This document shows, piece after piece, positions 15,407 through 23,640 of a stretch of 26,185 nucleotides of DNA; the first letter of the stretch is position 1, and every line of letters starts with the position of its first letter. The DNA is from JBAJNN01 sp036881905 (lineage in GTDB: Bacteria > Pseudomonadota > Alphaproteobacteria > Rhizobiales > Im1): NCBI GenBank assembly GCA_036881905.1, contig JBAJNN010000027.1:1-26185 (forward strand), written 5' to 3'. The notes below the pieces were generated by a model, which was not told the origin of the DNA, did not search any database, and saw only the letters and a program-made list of their open reading frames with translations. The position numbers and the translations under genes were made by a program.

Positions 15407-18400
15407 GAATCCTCGCCCTCCTTGCGCTCCCGCGTCCCCGTGTGGCCGAAAGCTGATAGACCGCGACATCGAGCGCCGACGGTATGGTTACAAAATCAGT
15501 CTTTTGATCGGTTGCGGTATAGATAATCTTAGGTTCGGACGTCCGAAGCGTACGGATGACGGTATCGTCACGGCCGAGAATATCGACCTCGTAAGCCTCG
15601 CTGTCCTCGCCGAGGGGAACCTCGGTTTGCTCCCAGGAATCGCCGCCGATCCGGGTTCGCCTGATCCAGCGCAACATAATATCCGCGCTCGCCGGATCGC
15701 GCTCGCCGCGGATATGAACCGGGCTGAGCGGGCGCAAGCCCACCCCACGAAAAACATGGCTCGCCTGCACAAACGCCGCATCGCCCGGGTCACGGCCGAC
15801 CGGCCCGCAACGATAGGTGAGAGCAAGCCCGATTTCATCGAGCGTCATGTCGGATTGCACGACCGCGCCATTGATAAGGACGAAACGCGCGCCCGGCGGC
15901 AGGGTCGCGCTCATGGCGACCTCGGTGCCCGACTGGCCGCGCAACAAGCCGGAGAGTCGGTAGAGATTCGGCCCGATCAGCTCCGCCAAGCGGAATTGCA
16001 TCACCTCCCAAACGCCCTCGGGGCTGCGCAGACCGGCGACATTGGCGCCGGCGAACAGAGGCAACGGCTCAACCGACGACAAGGCGCCGGAAAACACCTC
16101 CACCTCCAATCGCGCCCCCCGGGTCCATCGGCTGGTCGGCCCCGGCGGCAAGGCGTTGAGAGTCACGCCCATAATGGCCGGCGAGGTCAGCAGGCAATTT
16201 GTGCTGAAGCCTAAGCCATTGGCGGAGCGGAGAATCGCAAGCGCCCCGGGCCAGGGTTTGGCGTATCCGGCGAAATAGCCCGCTTGGGGGCTTTCCTTTC
16301 CGGTAAGCAGCGGCAGATCGAGAAATTCGAGGATCGGCTTGCCATAAACCGGCGCGATATTGGGATATGCGGAACGTTGCGGTCCGCCAACGCCGTCATA
16401 GACGGAAGGATCGAGGCTGACCGCCTCGACGCGGCGGACATCGGCGTCGTTGATCGAAACGATACGCAACAACCGGCTTCGACCCGCAACCGTCAACGTC
16501 ACCACATCGCCCGGTTCGACCGCACAAGCGCTGGGCGGCAGAGCGAATTGCGCCCGCTCGCGTCCGGCCCATAAATCATACAACCAGATCTCGGCGCGGC
16601 TTTGCGCCAAGGACTGCGACATCACCGCGGAGAGATCGGCGCTGGCCTGTCTTATGCTGTGGCCGACCAGACGGTGCGCGGTGACGGCGGTTTTGCGATA
16701 ATCGCTCAGGCCGTCCACATAACCAAGCGTCACCGAGGCCGGCAATTCGCTCTCCTGCGCCCGCGTCAGCTGAAAAAGCGGATCATCGCCATGGCAATCC
16801 GCCAGATCACCCGGCCTCAGAACCAGCGCCGATTGAGCCCGGCACGGGCGAAACCGGATCACCCGGCCGGTTTCGACCGCATCGAAGGCAAACGCCAAGG
16901 CCAGCGGCTCCAGCGCGTCGCGCGCCGACATCGGCCTGTCGATCAGATAGCCGTCGATGACGCCTTCAAGCTCGCTTACGTCACAGGCAATATCACCGCT
17001 GCCCGCGACCAGGGCCGACACCAGCGCTGCGAGCGGTACAGCGCCCATGCGTCCGTTCAGCCAGTGGCCGGTTTCGTAATTGGGGCCATCGCTCCAGACA
17101 TCGCCGCGATAGGGAAAGACCGGAAAGGGACGGGCGTCGAAGGCCCAGACGAAAATCCGGCCCGGATCGACCATTGGTCCATCATAGACAGTCGAAATTG
17201 GATTGCCCGCTTGACCCAGCTGTTGGGTCCAATACTCATGGAATGCTCGAAGACAACATCGCTGCATGAAATCATCGCGATTGCCGGAGGAAAAATGCGG
17301 CAATGAACTTTGCGAAGAACGGGCGTCATTAAAGACATTGGGCTGATTGGCCCCCTTATCGACCGCCGGACAGCCGGTTTCAGTAAACCAGATCGGCTTG
17401 GCCCGCGGCCTCCAGAGCGTGGGCCTGGCGTTCTCGATCCCGCCCGGGCGGTCATAATGCTCGTTCGACCACCAGCCGACGAGATCCTTGTAGCGGAAGA
17501 CCCATGGTTTGCCGTAAGCCCCGTCGGTAATGGGGGAGCGAATTTGCCGCTCGCGGTTTTCGTCGCTCTCATAATGCCAGTCGAACCCCTCCGCGCCGGC
17601 GATATTGCCCTTGAGATAGTCGAGATCGTAGATCGAGCGCGCCCCGGCCTGGCGGTCGAGATGGTTCGGGCCGTCGCGCCAGTCGGCGAGCGGCATGTAA
17701 TTGTCGATCCCGATGAAGTCGATCGCGTCATGCATCCACAAGGGATCGAGATGAAAAAACACATCGTGCGAACCGTCCGCCGTATGATGGCCGAAATATT
17801 CCGACCAATCCGCCGCGTAGGAAATTTTCGCATCGGGCACAATGGCGCCGACCTCGCTGGCCAGGCGCATCAGACCATCAACGGCGGGATAATGGCCCTT
17901 GTCGTCGCGAAGAGTGGTCAAGCCCACCAATTCGCTGCCGATCAGAAAGGCGTCCACCCCACCGGCCAGCGCGCAGAGATGGGCGTAATGCAAAATCATG
18001 CGCCGGAACGACCATTCGCCGGCGCTTCGGCAGGCAACGCCGCCATCGGAGATCGAAAAATCGCCGGACCCGACCTGGCCGAAAAAAGCCTCGATTTGGG
18101 CGGTGACCGCCGCGGTCTTGTCCGGCGTATCGGCCGTTCCCGGGGCGCGATCGCAAGTGATCCGACCGCGCCAGGGATAGGCCGGTTGGCCGGGAGCGCC
18201 GCCGGCCGGATCGGCGAGGGTGTTGTCCGGCGGGATATCCATGAGGATGAAGGGGTAGAACACGATTTTGAGACGGCGCGCCTTCATATCCTTAATGGCG
18301 CGGATAACGGAACGATCGCACGGCGTGCCGCCGAAGGCCGGCCTGTCGTCGATCTCGGACACCTTGTAGGCTTCGGCGCGCGATATTCCGGCGACAGCCC

Positions 18401-19304
18401 AGGGTTCGGGGGTGGTTTTCTTGTCGCGGTTTTCGACCCCGGGCCGGATTTTGCAAAGGCTGGAGCGCAAATCATCGCCGAACCAGGCGACCACCAGCGC
18501 CGCCGCCTCGACATTGCGACAACTGGCCTGAAGAGCATCGAGCGAGACCGACCAGTCGGTATGAAGGGCTGCGGTATGGGTGTTTTCCACCCCGGTTTTA
18601 CCTTGGCCAAGATCGCGCTTGACGGGTTCGACGTCATAACCGAATTCGGTCGAACCGGGGATGATATTGACTCCCCTGATCGTGGATTCCATATCATCCA
18701 TCGCCTTGAACACTTCAAGGGTGAATTGCGGCACGCGATTGCCGAAACGCTCAAGCGGCAGGGCCTCGAACACCACATAGGCCAGCCCGCGATAGGCGGG
18801 GGCCCGGCCCGGCCCCTCCTTGGCCTCGATCAAACTGTCGGCAAGCTGGTCGTCATCGCCGCGATAGAACCGCCAAGTATATTGGCTGATGTCGATGTCC
18901 TCGCCATCGGCCCAGACCCGGCCGATGCGAGTGACCGGCCCTTGGCACAGACCGACGGCGAAATTGCCGTAATAGCGATAGTCCCTGACCTCGACCATGG
19001 ACCCGCCGGTCGCCTTGCCGCCCGCGCCTTCAGTATGGGTGGAGAGTCTTTCCTCGAAATGGGTCGCCCAGATCAGCTGACCGGCGAGGCGCGCCCGCCC
19101 GAACAGTCTCGGGATCGGCATCCCTTCACTGGAGGCCTGAACATGGAGATCGTCAAGCCGCGGGCCGTCCACGCGGCGGCGATGGCTGCCGATGAGGGCA
19201 TGATCGATCATATTGCCGGTAAGACCGCCGAGCGCGCCGCCGAGCGGGCCGCCGAGTGCGGCGCCGACGGCGGTTCCGGCGGTTTGCAGGACCAACGTCG
19301 CCAT
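15399..19304 (-). CDS. GTA tail-tip/host-specificity protein with TIM-barrel-like domain (gp15)
   Basis: This 1301-residue protein is the length and layout of GTA gp15, the megatron at the tail tip. The N-terminus has TAGTAVGAALGGPLGGALGG, the glycine-rich hydrophobic start of phage J-type tip proteins. The central TIM-barrel-like domain (about 400-730) shows FLIGSELVGLTTLRDDKG, ISYAADWSEYFGHH and WFTETGCPAVDKGANQPN. A phage-tail domain follows, with SYDxxVDG-type beta repeats in the C-terminal third. It forms the central tip and probably the cell-envelope-piercing part. The ATG shares a base with the gp14 stop (TGATG). The reading frame is intact over 3.9 kb, which argues against a dead cluster. 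Confidence 0.93.
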   Translation of the reverse strand: MATLVLQTAGTAVGAALGGPLGGALGGLTGNMIDHALIGSHRRRVDGPRLDDLHVQASSEGMPIPRLFGRARLAGQLIWATHFEERLSTHTEGAGGKATGGSMVEVRDYRYYGNFAVGLCQGPVTRIGRVWADGEDIDISQYTWRFYRGDDDQLADSLIEAKEGPGRAPAYRGLAYVVFEALPLERFGNRVPQFTLEVFKAMDDMESTIRGVNIIPGSTEFGYDVEPVKRDLGQGKTGVENTHTAALHTDWSVSLDALQASCRNVEAAALVVAWFGDDLRSSLCKIRPGVENRDKKTTPEPWAVAGISRAEAYKVSEIDDRPAFGGTPCDRSVIRAIKDMKARRLKIVFYPFILMDIPPDNTLADPAGGAPGQPAYPWRGRITCDRAPGTADTPDKTAAVTAQIEAFFGQVGSGDFSISDGGVACRSAGEWSFRRMILHYAHLCALAGGVDAFLIGSELVGLTTLRDDKGHYPAVDGLMRLASEVGAIVPDAKISYAADWSEYFGHHTADGSHDVFFHLDPLWMHDAIDFIGIDNYMPLADWRDGPNHLDRQAGARSIYDLDYLKGNIAGAEGFDWHYESDENRERQIRSPITDGAYGKPWVFRYKDLVGWWSNEHYDRPGGIENARPTLWRPRAKPIWFTETGCPAVDKGANQPNVFNDARSSQSSLPHFSSGNRDDFMQRCCLRAFHEYWTQQLGQAGNPISTVYDGPMVDPGRIFVWAFDARPFPVFPYRGDVWSDGPNYETGHWLNGRMGAVPLAALVSALVAGSGDIACDVSELEGVIDGYLIDRPMSARDALEPLALAFAFDAVETGRVIRFRPCRAQSALVLRPGDLADCHGDDPLFQLTRAQESELPASVTLGYVDGLSDYRKTAVTAHRLVGHSIRQASADLSAVMSQSLAQSRAEIWLYDLWAGRERAQFALPPSACAVEPGDVVTLTVAGRSRLLRIVSINDADVRRVEAVSLDPSVYDGVGGPQRSAYPNIAPVYGKPILEFLDLPLLTGKESPQAGYFAGYAKPWPGALAILRSANGLGFSTNCLLTSPAIMGVTLNALPPGPTSRWTRGARLEVEVFSGALSSVEPLPLFAGANVAGLRSPEGVWEVMQFRLAELIGPNLYRLSGLLRGQSGTEVAMSATLPPGARFVLINGAVVQSDMTLDEIGLALTYRCGPVGRDPGDAAFVQASHVFRGVGLRPLSPVHIRGERDPASADIMLRWIRRTRIGGDSWEQTEVPLGEDSEAYEVDILGRDDTVIRTLRTSEPKIIYTATDQKTDFVTIPSALDVAVYQLSATRGRGSARRARIHV

Positions 19305-19738
19305 CAGCCGATGATCCTTGGGAAGCGGAAAGCGAAAGCGGCATGGCGCCGCCACCATTCGGCAATGACGACCTCGCAAACCCCGGCCCCGTCCTGGGCA
19401 TGGATCATGCGCTGGGAGAGACTCACAATCGCGGCGTGTTTGGCCGGCAGATGGCGACGCCAGCGAAACAAAAGAACGTCTCCCGGCCCGGCCTGCGTGA
19501 GGGGCAGGACCACAAGGTGGCGCGCCCCGGCCTTGGCCAAAGCCTCATCGCCGCCGGTCTCCGCCCAGTCCGGCGCATAGGGCGGTGGCGTTTCCGGCTC
19601 GGGCCCGCATAAGGCCCGATAAACACCGCGGATCAGCCCCAAACAATCGCAGCCCACGCCCTTGAGACTGGCCTGATGGCGATAGGGCGTGCCGATCCAC
19701 GACCGCGCCTCGGCGAGAACGGCCTTGTATTCACTCAT
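19304..19738 (-). CDS. GTA NlpC/P60 family cell-wall peptidase (gp14)
   Basis: The 144-residue product has the NlpC/P60 catalytic layout: SLKGVGCDCLGLIRGVYRAL with the nucleophile in CDC near residue 30, and KHAAIVSLSQRMIHAQ with the catalytic histidine near residue 105. YRHQASLKG precedes the cysteine, as in GTA gp14. It is expected to sit in the tail tip and cut peptidoglycan peptides during DNA delivery. ATG 19738 (MSEYKAVLAEARSWIGTPYR) fits the family start; the longer frame runs into the upstream DUF2306 region. In other GTAs gp14 follows gp13 directly, but here a foreign gene and a 50-base gap lie between, and its ribosome binding site is weak (GGGAACC). Confidence 0.91.
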   Translation of the reverse strand: MSEYKAVLAEARSWIGTPYRHQASLKGVGCDCLGLIRGVYRALCGPEPETPPPYAPDWAETGGDEALAKAGARHLVVLPLTQAGPGDVLLFRWRRHLPAKHAAIVSLSQRMIHAQDGAGVCEVVIAEWWRRHAAFAFRFPRIIG

Positions 19739-19787
19739 TCGCTTGGTTCCCGATAGGATTCGACGGCGGTTCCCGACGGGGCGGGAG

Positions 19788-20204
19788 TCAGAGAGCAGAC
19801 AACCAGCCAAACAGCCAATCATGCAGAATACGGCCTGGCGGCATGACGGCGAATGTTCCAGCGATCCCGATCGCACCGACATAAATGCCGATCATCGACA
19901 AACGGTGCTTTTTGACATGGTGACGACGCGAGGCAAGCCAAGCCTGTGGTACGACAAACAGCACCCATAGGCTGAGCAGATGAAGCAGACCGAAGCGCCC
20001 CAGAAACGTCGGGCCGAGTGTCGAGTGCATAAACAGGCTCGCAAGGGCCGAGACTATGATCGTCACGCTGAAGACTTTACCCGCCAGCCGGTGGGCGGGG
20101 CCGCCTTTTTGCGAAAACATCAGGTAAGCGCCGAGCATAAAGGCGCATAGCATCGTGGCCAGGTGGAAATACACGACATAAATCATGTTCATACCATGAT
20201 TCAC
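19788..20204 (-). CDS. DUF2306 membrane protein inserted in the GTA cluster
   Basis: The 138-residue product has four hydrophobic segments: MIYVVYFHLATMLCAFMLGA, VFSVTIIVSALASLFM, LLHLLSLWVLFVVPQAWLA and MIGIYVGAIGIAGTFA. The motif GGPAHRLAGKVF after the first segment and VKKHRLSMIGIYVGA later match DUF2306, a family of small membrane proteins of unknown function with conserved histidines. GTG 20204 overlaps the gp13 stop in GTGA, which suggests coupling; ATG 20192 and 20186 are alternatives. It is not a known part of GTA or phage tails. Either it was inserted here as cargo, or it provides a membrane function during particle production or release. The frame is complete and keeps its conserved residues, so it is probably expressed with the operon. 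Confidence 0.8.
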   Translation of the reverse strand: MNHGMNMIYVVYFHLATMLCAFMLGAYLMFSQKGGPAHRLAGKVFSVTIIVSALASLFMHSTLGPTFLGRFGLLHLLSLWVLFVVPQAWLASRRHHVKKHRLSMIGIYVGAIGIAGTFAVMPPGRILHDWLFGWLSAL

Positions 20205-21106
20205 CAAGCGCGGTGAGCGGACCGGCTAGCGCCGTCATTGTCGGGATCGTCCCGATGCGGATGGGAGATGGCGTAATCATTGCCCGGCATCTGCGGGAAA
20301 CCGCGAAAATTGACCGCATTGTCGAACTTGGCCCGGCAGGTTGCGAATTGCTTGTCGCATCCCGCGGTGACGATAAACCGATCGCCTGGCCTCACCGGTT
20401 CCGACATCGCCTGCCACAGCCGGACGATCGTGGCGGACACCATGGCCTGGTGAGCCTTGATTTCCATTGCCCGTCCCTTATTGGCGCCACTGGTCCAGCC
20501 GATGCGCCCGCGCGCGAACCACCCGTCGGCGAATGTTTCGAGCCCGCCCACCGACAAGCGGTGGAGGTCTTTGACGTCTCTGACCACTCCCGCCGTGGAA
20601 TAGAGGGGATCATGCAGGTTGACGCCGCAGCGTCGGTCGCCAAGCCGGGCATCGCAGCCGTAACAATAGAGACGTCCGGTCGGCTGGTTGAGTTGATGGG
20701 AGATCCCGCGAATTTCGGCGGAAAACCCATGGGCGCCGCGGGTGATTTCGCCGAGATTGCCGCAGCGCATCATCATGCGCTGATCGGGATCATTCCAATT
20801 GACGAGCCACATTTCCACCAACGCGTTGTCAAACACACCGGCCGCGAGATCGCGCTCGCTTAAATGATCGGAGCGCAACACGCCGGAGATATCGAGGTTA
20901 TCGACGGACAACCCCAGCGAGGCTTGACTTTCCGTCCGGTTGCACCCGGCGGCGGCCTCGCAGACGACGCCCTCAAGCGCCAAATCGCGATCATGGTCGG
21001 TAAAGCCCATGGCCCGCCCCGATTGCGGCTTTAAAATCCAGCACCAGCATAATGTCGTCGCGCCGGTTTCGAGATGCGCGCGCAGCGCGTCGGCTATCGC
21101 CTTCAT
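20201..21106 (-). CDS. GTA hub protein, DUF2163/BR0599 family (gp13)
   Basis: The 301-residue product has the DUF2163 N-terminal half (LETGATTLCWCWILKPQSGR, MGFTDHDRDL) and the cysteine-rich C-terminal half (LYCYGCDARLGDRRCGVNL, then VTAGCDKQFATCRAKFDNAV and NFRGFPQMPGND). Four spaced cysteines of this kind coordinate an iron-sulfur cluster in lambda gpL and related tail hubs; the same role here is inference. ATG 21106 (MKAIADALRAH) fits the family, but mobile element family 2 copy A ends only seven bases upstream and leaves no good Shine-Dalgarno. A GTG at 21145 inside the element is in frame. The C-terminus extends about 20 residues beyond the usual end before reaching the DUF2306 gene. Confidence 0.9.
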   Translation of the reverse strand: MKAIADALRAHLETGATTLCWCWILKPQSGRAMGFTDHDRDLALEGVVCEAAAGCNRTESQASLGLSVDNLDISGVLRSDHLSERDLAAGVFDNALVEMWLVNWNDPDQRMMMRCGNLGEITRGAHGFSAEIRGISHQLNQPTGRLYCYGCDARLGDRRCGVNLHDPLYSTAGVVRDVKDLHRLSVGGLETFADGWFARGRIGWTSGANKGRAMEIKAHQAMVSATIVRLWQAMSEPVRPGDRFIVTAGCDKQFATCRAKFDNAVNFRGFPQMPGNDYAISHPHRDDPDNDGASRSAHRAW

Positions 21107-21112
21107 GGTCTG

Positions 21113-21376
21113 GGGTCCCGACCTCTTAATATGCCGTGCGGCCACCGGCCTGGATTAACAGGCGCAAAGGTGCCGGAAAGGCCCATCATTTTCAAGCCCT
21201 TTGCAACACAGTCGCTTAGAGCCGGTGGGCCACAGCCTTAAAGCCGCCGAAACGGCGGCGATCTGGGCCCCCTTGTCGAACCGCTCCGATGGGAACCCAT
21301 CGACCATCGCGCCTGTCCGTGGCGCTCTCCTTGCCGTTTCAGGCGCCATTTCGACCCTATTAAGAGGTCGGGACCC
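21113..21376 (-). mobile_element. Miniature inverted-repeat element family 2, copy A (264 bp)
   Basis: The ends are GGGTCCCGACCTCTTAATA and TATTAAGAGGTCGGGACCC, perfect inverted repeats of 19 bases. It is inverted relative to copy B and shares 91 exactly identical bases with it (21264-21354 against 22045-22135 complement). It has no transposase. One end supplies the last codons and the TAA of gp12 (21360-21362); the other lies seven bases before the gp13 start. Confidence 0.9.
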
Positions 21377-22007
21377 TAATCTCCACAATGGGAATGTCGG
21401 GAATATCGCCTGAGGAAAACGCCGCGAGATTGACCGCGAGATGGTCGCTATCGAAACGCACCGGTACATCGAAGGCAAAGCCTGCGGTCACGGTTGCACC
21501 GGATTTCGGCGCCCGACCGTCAAGAAAGGTCACGATTCCCGTTGTCGTATCGAGGGTAAAATCCTCGTTTTCGGCCGCGATCACGCCGTCGACGGCCACC
21601 GATACCGAGCCTTGAACGGGTTTGCGGATCTCGCGCACATAGTGCTGAGAGCCGGAATGATAGCGTTTGGTGAGCAGAAACGCCGCCCTGCTCCCATCGC
21701 CGACACCCAATATCTGATCGAGGCAGGCAGGGGTCGCGGCGGGCCGGCAGGATTTCCAGTCGGCATGGTCTTTCCAGCGAAACCCGTGCAACCGGCCGCA
21801 ACGCGCCTCGAAAAAGGCGATGACATCATGAAGTTCATCAAGCGTACGCACACCATAACCGGCGTTGTAGCGCCGTCTGGACACCGCCCAGCGGGCATTG
21901 CGCTCCTCATGGCCCGAGCCGAGCGTGATGATTTCGGTGCGCCGTTCCGGCCCGCCGGTCGCGCCGAGCGCAATATCGACCGGAAACCGAACCTCATGAA
22001 ACGCCAT
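21360..22007 (-). CDS. GTA distal tail protein, DUF2460 family (gp12)
   Basis: The 215-residue protein has the DUF2460 pattern: MAFHEVRFPVDIALGATGG, then GGPERRTEIITLGSGHEERN, ARWAVSRRRYNAGYGVRTLD and FFEARCGRLHGFRWKDHADW, followed by LTKRYHSG and GATVTAGFAFDVPVRFDSD near the C-terminus. It forms the ring joining the tail tube to the tip. SD AAGGGA precedes ATG 22007, sitting between the start and mobile element copy B. The C-terminus ends VEIRVPTS; the final RVPTS and the stop lie inside mobile element copy A. The homologous domain normally ends close to VEIR, so only a few residues have changed and the protein should work. Confidence 0.92.
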   Translation of the reverse strand: MAFHEVRFPVDIALGATGGPERRTEIITLGSGHEERNARWAVSRRRYNAGYGVRTLDELHDVIAFFEARCGRLHGFRWKDHADWKSCRPAATPACLDQILGVGDGSRAAFLLTKRYHSGSQHYVREIRKPVQGSVSVAVDGVIAAENEDFTLDTTTGIVTFLDGRAPKSGATVTAGFAFDVPVRFDSDHLAVNLAAFSSGDIPDIPIVEIRVPTS

Positions 22008-22022
22008 GATGGTTCCCTTCTA

Positions 22023-22297
22023 GGGTGCAGACTCATTAATACGATCGAAATGGCGCCTGAAACGGCAAGGAGAGCGCCACGGACAGGCGCGATGGTCGAT
22101 GGGTTCCCATCGGAGCGGTTCGACAAGGGGGCCCAAATTGCAAGCGGTTTCGGCGGTTTTAAGGATGTGGGCCACCGGCTCCAAGCGACTTTGTCGCGAG
22201 GGGCTTGAAAATGCTGAACATGGCCTTGCCCCTTCGCGCCTGTTAATCCAGGCCGATGGCCGCAGGGCATTTCGACCGTATTAATGAGTCTGCACCC
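22023..22297 (+). mobile_element. Miniature inverted-repeat element family 2, copy B (275 bp)
   Basis: The ends are GGGTGCAGACTCATTAATACG and CGTATTAATGAGTCTGCACCC. Only one base differs when the arms are extended to about 30 bases (GGTCGAAATG against GATCGAAATG). The left flank is TA and the right flank TG. The internal 91 bases 22045-22135 match copy A exactly. It lies between gp11 and gp12. Confidence 0.9.
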
Positions 22298-22298
22298 T

Positions 22299-22402
22299 GG
22301 AGCGGTATTTGCGTTCAAATTGAATCGCAATACCGCTCCAACATTCTATTTTTAAGCATAACCTTGGTCCGCCCTCGCCTCTCCGGATCGGATTATGCTC
22401 TC
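22299..22402. repeat. Two-hairpin repeat, copy 1 (about 104 bp)
   Basis: The first hairpin, 22299-22339, pairs GGAGCGGTATT with AATACCGCTCC around a CAAATTG centre. The second, about 22351-22402, pairs AAGCATAACC with the end GGATTATGCTC. The same two parts in the same order recur at 26061-26163, and inverted with a changed first hairpin at 23539-23640. The end touches the gp11 stop codon. Confidence 0.8.
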
Positions 22403-22985
22403 ACAGATTGCGCATGCCGCGATCGACCGCGCGGCCGATCATGGCGGCCAGTTGGGATTGCGAGCGCGAGAAACTCTCAGCATCTCGAGTGTGAATATTG
22501 AAATTCAACGTCACCGGCCTGGTCTCGCCATGCATATTGACGCCGAGCCTGCCGTCATGGCCGCGCGCCAGCGGCAGAATCGCCTCCGGCCCGGCCTCGC
22601 CCATGAGACCAATATTGCCCCCCTTCATCGCAAACAGCGTCGGCTTGGCGACAATACCGCCCTCGGCGAAAGGTTTGAGGACGCCATTCGAGATCACATT
22701 GCCTTTAGCGCCTGGGATCAAACCGGCGAACAGGCCCGAAAACAGCCCGCCCAACTTTTCGCCCAAAAGGTCCAATGCCGCCGAAAGCGCCTTGTCCGAC
22801 AGGGTGGAGAGGAGCGAGCGCATGACATCGGAGAGCTTGGCCCCGCCGGTCACGACGGTCGCCAGGCTTTTGGCGAGCGAGTGGCCGAATGAATCACCAA
22901 GTTTGCGAAGTTGTTCAAGTTCCGATTTGAACGCCGAGGCGTCAAGCCCGATCGCCACCTCCAGCCCGTCATCATCCTGCGTCAT
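22401..22985 (-). CDS. GTA tape-measure protein, short form (gp11)
   Basis: The 194-residue product is short, as GTA tape measures are. Landmarks are VAIGLDASAFKSELEQLRKL at the start, a glycine-rich hydrophobic middle (LGEKLGGLFSGLFAGLIPGA), the phage motif GVLKPFAEGGIVAKPTLFAM, and GLMGEAGPEAILPLARGHDG, with LGVNMHGETRPVTLNFNI near the end. It sets tail length inside the tube. The start overlaps the gp10-partner stop (ATGA). Its stop lies at the edge of a two-hairpin repeat, and the next tail gene is 390 bases away, unlike the tight packing upstream. Confidence 0.88.
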   Translation of the reverse strand: MTQDDDGLEVAIGLDASAFKSELEQLRKLGDSFGHSLAKSLATVVTGGAKLSDVMRSLLSTLSDKALSAALDLLGEKLGGLFSGLFAGLIPGAKGNVISNGVLKPFAEGGIVAKPTLFAMKGGNIGLMGEAGPEAILPLARGHDGRLGVNMHGETRPVTLNFNIHTRDAESFSRSQSQLAAMIGRAVDRGMRNL

Positions 22986-23200
22986 GGTGTCTTGCCTTCA
23001 TCATCAGGGAAGCGGGCCATCAGCCCTTCAATCTCCGCGCGTGACATGTGTCCGCCGGGCGTCGCCGCCAGCCCCGCCCCCTCAAGCGCCGCCATCAACT
23101 CGCGCGGCGTCATGGCCCAGAACACGTCGGGCGGCAGACGCAGCATGCCGAGCCCCGCCACCATCAGTCTTTTCCAAGGGAAAGTGGCAAGAGCGGTCAT
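22982..23200 (-). CDS. GTA tail assembly protein, phage_TAC_6 type (gp10 partner)
   Basis: The 72-residue product shows MTALATFPWKRLMVAGLGML, then RLPPDVFWAMTPRELMAALE, the signature of small tail-assembly chaperone proteins beside gp10 in GTA clusters. It ends LMARFPDDEGKTP. It is thought to assist tape-measure packaging with the preceding gene product. It overlaps both neighbours by four bases (ATGA at each side). Confidence 0.86.
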   Translation of the reverse strand: MTALATFPWKRLMVAGLGMLRLPPDVFWAMTPRELMAALEGAGLAATPGGHMSRAEIEGLMARFPDDEGKTP

Positions 23201-23526
23201 GTCCGCTCGCCATCCCGGTCGGGTGCAAATGTGGCGCGCAAAAGGCGGGCGACGATCGACACATATCCCGCCGCGCCATCGGCGACGCGAAACGCCGCAA
23301 CCGCGTCATCGCCGACATCATGGCCGGCGCCCCTCAGACCGGCGGCGATAATGCGCACGGCGTCGCTGGCGCGAAGACGGCCATTTTCGAAGCGTTCGGC
23401 CAGAGCCATCAGATCGGCGCCGCCATAGGCGTCTTCAAGCTCGGCCAGTGCGCCGAGCGTCAAACACAATGTCCAGCGCCGACCATCCATCTCGGCCTCG
23501 ATCTCGCCACGATAGCGGTTCGCCAT
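23197..23526 (-). CDS. GTA gp10 family tail protein (tail assembly chaperone)
   Basis: From ATG 23526 the product is 109 residues, starting MANRYRGEIEAEMDGRRWTL. It continues LGALAELEDAYGGADLMALA and ALAERFENGRLRASDAVRII, matching the GTA_gp10 family. AGGAGAAA precedes the start. An extended reading frame upstream to 23595 lies in repeat sequence and is not part of the gene. In other clusters it follows gp9 closely, but here 114 bases containing a two-hairpin repeat lie between. Confidence 0.9.
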   Translation of the reverse strand: MANRYRGEIEAEMDGRRWTLCLTLGALAELEDAYGGADLMALAERFENGRLRASDAVRIIAAGLRGAGHDVGDDAVAAFRVADGAAGYVSIVARLLRATFAPDRDGERT

Positions 23527-23538
23527 TGGCTTTCTCCT

Positions 23539-23640
23539 AGAGCATAATCGGATCCGGAGAAACGAGATCAGACCAGGATTATGCTTAAAAAACAAACAAC
23601 TAGAGAATTTTCCGTGAGTCTATTGCCACGGAAAACGCTC
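23539..23640. repeat. Two-hairpin repeat, copy 2 (inverted), between gp9 and gp10
   Basis: The first part, 23539-23605 (AGAGCATAATCGGATCCGG to TAGAG), is the inverse of the second hairpin of copies 1 and 3. The second part is a strong hairpin, TTTTCCGTG (23608-23616) with CACGGAAAA (23627-23635). It starts one base after the gp9 stop and ends before the gp10 ribosome binding site. It could reduce transcription from gp9 to gp10. Confidence 0.8.

Noticed and set aside
15405..16214. Open frame of 269 codons on the plus strand
   Set aside because: Antisense to the gp15 C-terminus; arginine- and alanine-rich without motifs.
17310..19580. Open frame of 756 codons on the plus strand
   Set aside because: It lies opposite gp15, whose family blocks are certain. 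Long antisense frames are expected in GC-rich genes, and the translation has no domain and is rich in Gly/Arg/Asp.
21441..22208. Frame with a peptide MVDGFPSERFDKGAQIA also present in another element copy
   Set aside because: The shared peptide comes from the 91 identical bases of two miniature elements. The frames continue into unrelated antisense sequence, and no ribosome binding site is present.
22299..22402. CRISPR array
   Set aside because: The repeats are hairpin pairs separated by kilobases, without regular spacers or cas genes.
22498..23547. Open frame of 349 codons on the plus strand
   Set aside because: Antisense to gp11, gp10 partner and gp10, all supported by family motifs and overlapping starts.
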